Positions 55,756 to 64,000 of a stretch of DNA of 64,000 nucleotides are shown here, one piece after another. Both the position numbers and the translations under genes were made by a program. Within the stretch, counting starts at the first letter, position 1. Each line of letters begins with the position of its first letter. The notes under the pieces were generated by a model. The model had not been told where the DNA came from. It searched no databases and saw only the letters and a program-made list of their open reading frames with translations. Where the stretch lies: NCBI GenBank assembly GCA_028583605.1, contig CM053325.1, forward strand, positions 61,507,121 to 61,571,120, given 5' to 3'. The stretch is from Dastarcus helophoroides. Its lineage: Eukaryota; Arthropoda; Insecta; Coleoptera; Bothrideridae.

Positions 55756-58700
55756 CAGTGGCGGCTGGTCTTATAGAGCGCAAGAGCGCGCGCACCTCGT
55801 GAAATGAGTGATTAATGTTTTTCTGTTTAATGTAAAAGACAAGGATTTATCACATTTTTAAGTACTAAATAATGATCTCTTAGTTAACTAGTACTTGTAC
55901 ATTACTTGGAATTAAGTGCGCATATGTTTTATTCCATTATGAGGAAATTTAAATAAGTTGGTGCGCTCAAAACTAGGCACTTAGCGTGGCTGTTGTACGA
56001 TTCCTATCAACGGCATCCTCGCGTTACGTAGAAACAATAAACTACGGAGCGCGCGTTAAAGTTAGCGCAGTACGCCGCTCCCCCACGGGATGTTGTCGGA
56101 TGATGAGTACGAGACAGAGTTTGGAGTGAAATATTTATAGTTCATGTGATAAGATTTCTGTTACAACTTTTGTGTCTTAATTTTGTTTCCAAATGAAAAA
56201 TAGATTTTCATATCGCCAATCAACTATGTTTCGATTATCTAATTATTAACATAAAAAGGAGTCATATGAGTTACAAATTTTATTACGTGTAATACATCTG
56301 CAATCAATCTGGCAGTAGCATATCTTGTTACATCTGTCTGCGTTGTCTATTATTGTTATGATTGGCTGATTTGTATGATTTAAATATTTAAACAAATTTT
56401 GAGTGACACAGACTGAACATTTTGAAGGTTTAAAACTATGAATGTTCAATCATTTAAATTATAATGAAAGTTACGAGAATGTTTTATGTATTATTATTAT
56501 GCATTACTACTTAACGAGGAAAAATAAGTAGGGATGCAAACGATAGTTTGATGTTTTCAAAACATCGATATATCGTTTGTAAACATCAATGTTTCAACAT
56601 TGATTCTAAAACATAAAAAATATCGATACATCGTTCAGTTTACAAACGATGTTTGAAAAATCGATGTATCGTATCGCGATAGAATTAGCGCCATCTATTG
56701 TATAGAATTAATATTGATGGTACAAATGACCCCACAATTTTGTAACTAGTCGCTCGATGGCAGCAGTGTATATTTAACAAATTGATACTGAAGCTTAGCG
56801 GCAGGCATACAAACAGAAAAATTATCTGACAATTCATAATTTAGATATTTTTATTTGGCAACCTATAAAAAAATACAAATTTTGAAAGAAAAATGAGAAT
56901 TTTTAGAAAAGTATTAATTTGAAAACTCGAAACTATAAACAGAATTTCCACAATTATTTACTATTTATTTAATATTAAAAAAAATCCTTACCTATCAACA
57001 TTTCTAGTTTAAACTTCAAATATTCAGTTCCTTTAAGACAACTTACTTTACATAAATTTCCTTTTTTTGAATTTTAATTTTGTTAATTTCGTATTTTAAT
57101 TGAAAACCTCTAGAAAAAAGTCTAAATTTTCTTAAAAAAAGATAAACATTTCTAGAAATAGACCAATTTTCAAGTTAGGAATAAAAATGTCCAAATTAAA
57201 ACCTAAACAGAATTCTCAAAATTTCGGACCTAATTTCCAAATTTGGAATATTTGAAAAGTTGTCAATTTTCGAATAAATAAATCTTCATACTTAATACAA
57301 GAAATTATAAATTTTTATCAAAATTCTTTGTTTAAATTTGAAAATTGCATACTTTTTAATTCCAAGTTTTCTTTTAAATCTCGAACCTTTCCTGACTTTG
57401 TGTATTTAATTTTTATTTTTATAAATTTTGGTTTTTTTCCGAATTATTTTCTCCAAACCCGGACTTTAATCTAAAAGTTTTATCGAAATTGTGAACATTT
57501 TATTTTAATATTTAAGATTAAAGTGGAAAATTTTAGAACTTTCAGCTTTTAAATATTAAAGTTTCTTTCCATGTATGTCCATAATTTCGAAATGTCTCCT
57601 TTGTTAGAAAAATTTAAACTTCAAATGTACTCTTCGGCTCAAACATTTTTTTTTACAAAATTCGACTTTTTCAAAATATCCAGTTTTTTGGAAGTCTTGC
57701 CTTTTTATTGAACATTTTAACTTTTTATGAAAATGTCTATATTTTTCAAAATTTCGATAAATTAAAAATTTTCGTATTTTTTCCATTTTTTAAAATTTCT
57801 AGTTTTTCGAAAATTTGGAACTTTTTGAAAATTTCGATATTCAAAAAATTTCGGATTCTGAAAATGTTGAGTTTTTAAATTTTTGACTCTTTTTGAAAAT
57901 TGCTAAGACTCGAAGCTTGGCTTTTTTAAAAGTTTGGCATTTTCACAAACTGCTTTGACTTTTATAAAAAGTTTGAGTTTATATAAAAATTTCGAATTGT
58001 TTTCGAAAATCTGGAATTTTTTCTGAAAATTTTAACTTTTTATGAAAATTCAGCATTTTTCAAAATTTCAACTTTTAATTTCTTCAAAATGTTAATTTAT
58101 TTTTCGAAATTGTGGCTTTTTAAAAAATTTCGACATTTTTTAGATATTTTTATTTTTTAGAATTCCTTGGATTTATCTGAACATTTCACTTTTTATCAAA
58201 AACTTTCGATTTTTTTAAAATTTCAATGTTTTTTAAATTGTCAATTTTTTTTTAAATTCTGGCGTTATTTTAAAATTTCAACTATTTTGAAAAATTCAGA
58301 TTTTTTCAAGTCAAATTTTTTCAAAATTTCACCTATTTTTAAAATATTTGGCTATCTCTCAAAATTTCGAATTTTTCGTTAAATTTTTACTTTTCCAAAA
58401 TTACATTTTTTTAAGTTAAATTAGAACCACTTTTAAAAAAGTTTGGCATTTTTGAAAATTTCTTTTTTCATTAAAAAAAATTGAAATTTTCCTAAAAGGC
58501 ATCTTTTGAAATTTTTCAGTTGTCTTCAAAATTTCGACTTTCTTTTTAAACATTTCGATATTTTTCAATTTTCAACAGTATTTAAAAATTTTGTCCCTTT
58601 TGAAATTTTGACTATTTTATAAAATTTCGATCTTTTTTGAAAACCTTTACTTTGGTCAAAATTACAATTTATCTTCAAAAGAAGTAAGTAAAAACAATTT

Positions 58701-60478
58701 CGTTTTTTTTTTAAATCGGATATTTTCCAATTTTTTTCAAAATGTCCTGAACTTTTTTACTATTTCTTTCAGAATTTCCACATTTTTGGAAACTTTGGCT
58801 TTTATGACAATGTCGATATTTTTCTAAATTTTAACTTGAAATTTCGATTCAAAATTCGTCTGTTAAAATTCCGACTTTATCGAAAATTTGAAATGTTTTC
58901 AAATATTTCGTTTTTTAAAAATTTTCGAATTCTTTTTTTTTTTACTAGTACGACTCAAAAATTTTCAAAATTTGATATTTTCTCAAAATTTCGCTTTTTT
59001 TAAATTCCGTCTTTTATAGTTTGGCATTTTTACAAAATTTTGCCTGACGTTTAAAAAAAAGTTTTATCGAAATTTAAACTTTTTTTGAAAAAGCTGAATT
59101 TTTTATGAAAATTTTAACGTTTCAAAATTTAGCCTTTTCTTTTAAATTTCCGAAGTTCCTAAAAAATTTAAGTTCTTTTTCAAAATTTTGGGTATTTTAA
59201 AAATTTTGACATTTTTAAAATTCGTTTATTTTTCAAAATTCCAAAATTTGTAATAAACCAGATTTTATTTTTATAAATTTTAGTTTTTTACCGAAATTTG
59301 AGTTTTTTTTTTTGACATTCCAACCAAAGACAAGGCCAGTTCAAGTAACGAAAGCTCTCTGGTACTATAAATAGGGATGGTTACCAAACTATCGTTTATT
59401 ACTTGGGATAGATGGAACCTGATATTCGAGCAAATATTTAAATTTGTTTCATCCTCGAGAGGTAACCATCCAACATTCTTAAGTCTGTTGGTGATTAAAC
59501 ACCATCCAGTAAACTTTCTTATTGAGTTAACGGTTAAAAAGTTAGATTACAGAATATGTTAATCCACATTTTTGCATTTGTATGTGTTACACGGTAAATA
59601 AGTATCATAGGGGCTTGGAAACGAATATAATTAGGCTTCAAGTAATCATTTATTTGGCCGCACTCGCTTGCTTAAGATGAAAAATGGAAACAGGAATTGA
59701 TGACCTCAAGAACATACGTTAATTGGGCGAGATTTCCGGAGATCTCGATAGTCGCATAAGCGAGAAACCGAAGAGACTCCAATAGCCGCACAAGAAAGAA
59801 ACCTGAGATTAAAATCGAAATTTCGATAAGAAAATCGATATTTGGGAAAAAAGAAGTTTTAAAAAACCCTAAAGCCTAAAATTTAAAGCCAAAACTTGCA
59901 ATTTAATTTTGGGGAAAAACGTAAAAATTCAAACTACGTCAACATTTCCATAAAAAATAATCAAAGAAATTAGGCGAGGAAAAACCATCAACCAATAAAC
60001 AGTGTTGGAAACTTCGAGTTTAAAGGCGAATTGTCGAGTTTTCCTCGAAATTTCGACTTCAATCTCGAAATATCAACTTTTTTCTCGAAATTCCAGGAGT
60101 AAAGTCAAAATTTCCACTTTAATCTCAAATTTCGACTTTAACATGAACATTTCAAGAAAAAACTCGAAATTTTGGTTATTAAAAATTGAAGTAACTGAAC
60201 ACATCCTACCGTCATCTGTCAATATTGTATGCCTAACCTAATTTTCGTGTATATTTATGGTCGAATGTTCGAAATTAAAGTCGAAATTTTGACTTTGACC
60301 TTAGAATTTCTAGAAAACAATTGAAATTTCGAAATTCAAGGCGAAATTTTGAGAAAAAGGTCAAAATTTTTAACATTAGAGTCCAAATTTTGGCGAAATT
60401 TCAAGGAAAAAGTGGAAATTACAATTAAACTCGGAATTAGAAAAAAATCTTTTTAAATTGATGCCCTTTTCTACACTT
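55756..60478. mobile_element. Second copy of the nested hAT-like composite, inverted and truncated
   Basis: Reverse complement of about 22356-27116. It begins exactly at the terminus CAGTGGCGGCTGGT (55756) next to gag sequence, so this end is an insertion point rather than part of a larger duplication. The inner nested terminus AGGGATGCAAACGATAG is at 56531. It stops at about 60478 against LINE sequence and lacks the roughly 750-bp outer left end, so no duplication can be checked. The interior (57000-59330, 59800-60450) is degenerate filler. Confidence 0.85.
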
Positions 60479-62729
60479 TCTGAGGCACCCCCGCGTTAAT
60501 CGCAAATGTCTCGGATGAGATGCCATCGACGACGACCTGAAGAGATCTGTCAGCTAGAAACTTGGATATCAAATGACAGAGTCGAGGAGGAAGACCATAA
60601 GATGTTAATTTGGCAAAAAGAGATCGGTGCCAGACTCTGTCGAAAGCCTTTGAGATATCCAATGCCACAATCCTAGACTTTTTTTAGGTTTAATCCACTC
60701 GCAAAGGGTAACCCCATTATGCTTTCAAAGCACTGCGAGTAGGATGCGGAAAGTAGGATAGATAGCGATGAACCGCCTTCTTAAATAAGGATAGGTTGTA
60801 ATTTTTGGGGAAAATTCCTTTCGATAACAAGTTCCATAACTTGGAAGTTCTATAGAAAAAAGAGTCTCCGCACCATGTTTTTCCATAGCTGAGTTACAGA
60901 TATCAGTAACATATGTCAGTAGATCGCCAATGGAATTTCGTTGTCTAAAACCGTATTGCCTGTCGGAGATGATTCTATTTTCCTCCAGATATTTGAGAAT
61001 CTCGATGCTGATAACCTTTTCCATCACTTTAGATATAACGGGTATCAAAGACATAGGGCGATAGTTGTTAGCCAGTTGTTCCCTTTTTAAAAATAGGCTG
61101 CACCCTAGCAAATTTCCAGATGTTGGGGAATACACCTTTGTTGTGAGAGAGTGTGAACAATTTGCTTGGGACAGGAGTCAATTCTGGGGCGCACTTCTTA
61201 AAAACAATAGCGAGGATACCATCAAGGCGCGAGAAGCTTTCGATGTGTAGCCAGCTCGAGGAGAATCTTCCTGATTGTGCGTTGTCTGAAAACAACTTGA
61301 GGCATCAAAGTGCCAACCTTAGGAAGAATAGGAGGTTCTACGTTTCGAGAATCAAGAATGGAATTTTCAGTAACATTAAGGCTAACATGTCAGCCTTTTC
61401 CTTGGAGGTAGTAGCAATATTGCTATAATCATCCAGTAAAGGTGGAAAAATTGAAGTCTTTCCAATCGACTTTGCAAATCCCCAAAAGGACCTGGAACCG
61501 TTCGGACAGTTGATAAACCTCTGGCGCATTTTACGATCGAAATCACCTTTTGCCTCGTCAATAACCTGTTTACAAGAATTTCGTGCATCTACAAATATGG
61601 TCAGATTCTTGACTGAGGGATTATTTCGCCAACGACGATATGCGCGATTTTTGCAGGAGACAGCCCGAGCACATTTTTTAATGAACCAAGATTTACTGTA
61701 GGCAGACTTCTTTTGGGAGTGGGGAATTGAGCCTTCCATACCAATCAGGATAGTTTCCGTGATGGATTCGGCGACTAAGGAAGGGTTGTCTGAGTTAAAG
61801 CAGACTTCCTGCCATGGGAAAAATGCAAAGAAGTCTCTTAATTCTTCCCAGTTTGCAGAGTTAAAGTGCCAAATCCAGACTGCGCCTGGGAAGGAGGTGG
61901 TATATGAAGCGAGCGAGAGGCTGCTACAAGCTTCTGATCCGAATTTCCAAGCGATGATCACAAAGATTTTATACGAATTTGGTGAATTTGTAAGGAAAAG
62001 GTCGAGTAAATTAGGTTGATGGGTATCTACATCAGGAATTCTTGTGGGTTCCTCAACTAATTGCGTTAGTTCACAAGTGATGGCGAAAGCCTCTGCCACC
62101 CTTCCCGCGTCGTCAGTTCGGGAAGAAAACCTTAACCAGGGGATGTTGTGTACGTTGAAGTCACCGAGAGAGACAACCTCAGCTTTTTGATAATTCGTCT
62201 GTAGGTGATCAAAGGTTATGGAGAGATAAGAGAAGAGCTGTCTGTATGAGGGATCGTTTGGAGACAAATAAAGTGAACAAATGAATATTACTTCGTTTTT
62301 GGAGCAGATTTTCAGCCAAATCACATCATGATCAGCAGATTCCAGTGCTTCTTCTCGTTGACAGAACAGGTCGCTTCGCGTAAAAGCACAAATTCCCCTC
62401 TTGTGTCGAGATTTTGTGTGCAAGTCCTAGTTAGGGCAAAGCAAATTGACTGTGTTGATGGAAGGGGAGACTTGAGTTTCTGTCAGGTGTTGATGAACCG
62501 AGTTTAGATTTGAGTTTAGAATTGAATCCAAAAGAGCTAAAGTGTGCTTTGGGGCTAAACTCCAAACATGAGAACAGAATTGGCTAGTTGTTGGCCTAAC
62601 TTGAGCTTTGTATAGTGTGAGTAGCTGATGAGATATGAAGTACTTTTTAGCTCTAAAAAGAAAACCTAGCTTCTGAGAGGCGAACTTTTGCATGTATTTA
62701 GTCATTTCAATTGTTGCTGTTGCATCCAC
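60471..62729 (-). pseudogene. Rearranged LINE: C-terminal piece, endonuclease, interrupted RT
   Basis: In minus-strand order: 62729-62427, an RT C-terminal part (KYMQKFASQKLGFLFRAKKY) belonging to another copy. Then 62423-61296, the end of an APE-type endonuclease (LGDFNVHNIPWL; LLDLFLTN) and the linker to RT. Then 61295-60880, RT start (VQPIFKKG, a frame change, ANNYRPMSLIPVISKVMEK, YGFRQRNSIGDLLTYVTD). A separate LINE tail (60684-60879) interrupts. Then 60681-60480, RT palm (ALDISKAFDRVWHRSL, NAGVPQ), cut by the hAT-like copy. No intact enzyme remains. Same LINE family as 27893. Confidence 0.85.
60684..60879 (-). mobile_element. 5'-truncated LINE tail inserted inside an older LINE
   Basis: The 3' end of the same LINE family (poly-A as T run at 60680-60686, then TTTAATCCACTCGCAAAGGG) joins upstream sequence coding AMEKHG and downstream sequence coding ALDISKAF. 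These are contiguous in the copy at 27893. The 195-bp insertion is therefore nested in the RT gene. Confidence 0.75.
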
Positions 62730-63381
62730 TAATTTTAACTATAAAACGTTATTCTTATAGTGCTCAATATTGTTGAATTAGAACACGGAAGTTTGGAGCA
62801 TTTAGAGCATCAATCTTTATAGGTTGATATTTTCTTAGACTGACAACAATCCTGTTAGTTTCTGTAAGCACCTTTCATCTCTATATTACATTTTTTCATT
62901 GACCAAATCAAGAGATATTGACAGTTTTATTCCTCTGAAAATCAATACTTGTGGTCACATTCATATTTCAACAAAAAATTTGAACTATTTAGAGATTAAA
63001 ATACAAATCCTCTTCCCTGAAACCAAGAAAGATTAATTTATTTAGAGATGCTTTAGAATCTGTTGATAGACACTTAAAACTTTATATTTCGGTAGGGGGA
63101 CCAATATTTGGCCTTCTAGCTGCGGTACCAAATGCATTTTTAAATTTTTAAGTACTTGTGACTTGTGAACATTTGGAGCAATATACAATACAATGTTAAA
63201 TAGTGAACAGCGAGGACAGAAATGTTGGGGCCCGAATTCTGATTCCCATATGGCTCCCCTCAGTCGTGACGTCTATAAAAGGGAAGACGTTTCTGGTGTC
63301 CATGGGACCCCTTGTCACTCGAGGACGTTGCCCCAACCTCAGCATCCAATGTACCTTTGTAATAAAATGTTGTCTTTTCAG
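62730..63381. other. Unannotated intron end with a short R1 fragment
   Basis: At 62995-63036 there is a partial R1 (AAATACAAATCCTC, TTCCCTGAAACCAAGAAAG). The rest is moderately AT-rich. The frames at 63193-63402 run into exon 10 from the intron and are not supported upstream of its acceptor. Confidence 0.45.
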
Positions 63382-63728
63382 ATCCAGACGACGTACCACC
63401 AAACTTGGAAGGCTGCAGCTTGGTTTGCAACCAATATCTGGCGATGTTTATGAAAAGAATGCTCTCCACTTGGAGATCTTGGCTTCTCCAAATCCTCACT
63501 ATCTTGCTTCCGGTCGTTTATTTAATTTTCGTAATCATGATGAAACGGGCTTACGCCAGCCAAGAATTACCGACTTTAGTTTTGAGCGTGTCCTTGTATA
63601 CGAACACCGTTGTATTGCTGGAACTGCACAACGACACAACAAACATCGCCAATTATTATTATAAAGACGTTGTCTCGCAAACGGACGTTAGGGTGGTCGA
63701 CAGCATCGCAAATTTTATGATCAATCAG
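63382..63728 (+). CDS. Gene B exon 10: start of TMD2, TM7
   Basis: The acceptor is CTTTTCAG (63374-63381) and the donor is CAG|GTAATA (63728/63729), phase 0. Two bases complete an Asp codon, then PDDVPPNLEGCSLVCNQY, AMFMKRMLSTWRSWL and the TM7 helix LQILTILLPVVYLIFVIMM. The start of extracellular domain 2 follows, with sequon NDT. AMFxKRxLxxxR is the typical opening of the second ABCA half. Confidence 0.9.
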
Positions 63729-63774
63729 GTAATAGGGCTAAATTCGATTTCTTCTCTTAGATGCGACATTTTAG

Positions 63775-64000
63775 ACGAAAAAAAAACCTACAGAAGCTAG
63801 AAGAAAATACCTTTTCGGGGCGACAATTGCCGAAAATAGTACGACCCATAATATTACCGCTTGGTTCAACAACGACGCCTATCACGCGTCACCAGTGGCA
63901 TACTCCTTAGCGCTCAACTCCATCCTGAAGAAGGAATTAGAGGATCAGGACATCGGCATCACTTTCATCCACGACCCGCTACCCTACATGCTTACATCGA
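63775..64000 (+). CDS. Gene B exon 11 (partial): extracellular domain 2
   Basis: It encodes KYLFGATIAENSTTHN and ITAWFNNDAYHASPVAYSLA, the AWFNNxxYH motif of ABCA ECD2, and runs off the window. I chose the acceptor CATTTTAG (ends 63774) because it is the only nearby AG that gives phase 0 with exon 10 and this frame. The resulting intron is only 46 nt. The next AGs (CTTAG at 63760, CTACAG at 63793) put the domain out of frame. The exact junction is less certain than the coding call. Confidence 0.8.

Larger units (their letters stand above)
54640..63381 (+). other. Gene B intron 9 (8.7 kb)
   Basis: It contains three LINE 3' ends, a gag fragment, the second copy of the nested hAT-like composite, a rearranged LINE and a short R1 piece. 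The phase of the flanking exons closes exactly without a further exon. Confidence 0.8.
20418..64000 (+). other. Gene B span: ABCA-type transporter, 5' two thirds, continues past the window
   Basis: Full-length ABCA transporters carry two TMD-NBD halves with a large extracellular domain after the first helix of each half, and move lipids across membranes. Eleven exons were joined by eye, and every intron is GT...AG with matching phase, giving roughly 1080 residues: TM1, ECD1, TM2-6, complete NBD1, TM7 and the start of ECD2. The rest of TMD2 and NBD2 must lie to the right. No stop or frameshift interrupts the exons, so the gene looks functional. Introns after exons 1, 2, 4, 7 and 9 are 6.6-9.6 kb and packed with repeats; the others are 46-54 nt. 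The 5' UTR exon and promoter were not located. ABCA3-like by motif, not by search. Confidence 0.9.

Noticed and set aside
56246..56449. Cysteine-rich minus-strand frame ending RCITRNKICNSYDSFLC
   Set aside because: Suggestive of a Cys-rich C-terminus, but the equivalent region in the other composite copy (26450-26640) has no conserved frame I could confirm. Too weak to annotate as a gene.
63729..63800. Read-through of the exon 10 donor (VIGLNSISSLRCDILDEKK)
   Set aside because: It ends in a stop and misses the conserved ECD2 segment that follows in another frame. A short intron explains both.

Overview
This is a eukaryotic window, almost certainly from an insect with an AT-rich, repeat-swollen genome. 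The evidence is GT/AG-spliced ABCA transporter exons in which every junction phase closes, a DD41D Tc1/mariner-family transposon, hAT-like elements with 8-bp target duplications, APE-type LINEs, and tens of kilobases of degenerate A/T-rich repeat. I cannot name the order or species. No bacterial-style operons, ribosome binding sites or CRISPR arrays are present.

Genes. Two ABCA-type (full-length ABC lipid-exporter class) genes lie head to tail on the + strand. Gene A is only its 3' end: three exons (2742-3476, 4410-4855, 4909-4944) carrying the last membrane helix, NBD2 and the stop codon. Gene B starts at ATG 20420 and runs off the right edge. It has eleven firm exons (20418-20703, 27483-27710, 37347-37474, 37528-37865, 46157-46400, 46451-46630, 46681-47348, 53985-54526, 54581-54639, 63382-63728, 63775-64000+) and a likely 27-nt microexon at 27397-27423. 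Together they encode TM1, extracellular domain 1, the rest of TMD1, the complete NBD1 and the start of TMD2. Its introns are bimodal: five of about 46-59 nt and five of about 6.6-9.6 kb, the large ones being warehouses of mobile and satellite DNA.

Layout. 1-785: half of a DD41D transposon. 788-2741: A-rich filler and two inverted repeats. 2742-4944: gene A. 4945-20417: intergenic, dominated by two direct copies (A, B) of a roughly 5.7-6.7-kb block; a third, inverted copy (C, 19127-22010) carries the real first exon of gene B. Each copy holds a tRNA-like pol III unit, a LINE tail, the end of a hAT-like element and a copy of ABCA exon 1. The exon copies in A and B have lost the start codon. 20704-27396 (intron 1): a 5.5-kb hAT-like element with an 8-bp target duplication and a second element nested in it. 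27711-37346 (intron 2): a dead LINE, a 205-bp tandem repeat, a mariner fragment, a complete DD41D transposon with an intact 356-aa transposase, and a Helitron-like end. 37866-46156 (intron 4): 888-bp tandem duplications and a palindromic 20-bp satellite. 47349-53984 (intron 7): a long palindrome, a 3.6-kb polypurine tract and a (CAAA)n array. 54640-63381 (intron 9): LINE tails, a gag fragment, a second inverted copy of the nested hAT-like composite, and a rearranged LINE.

A short dispersed family (called R1 here) recurs at least 18 times, often as back-to-back inverted pairs, and carries a hammerhead-ribozyme-like motif with one covarying stem pair. This, the triplicated exon-1 block, the nested hAT-like composite, the microexon and the intact DD41D element are the most interesting items.
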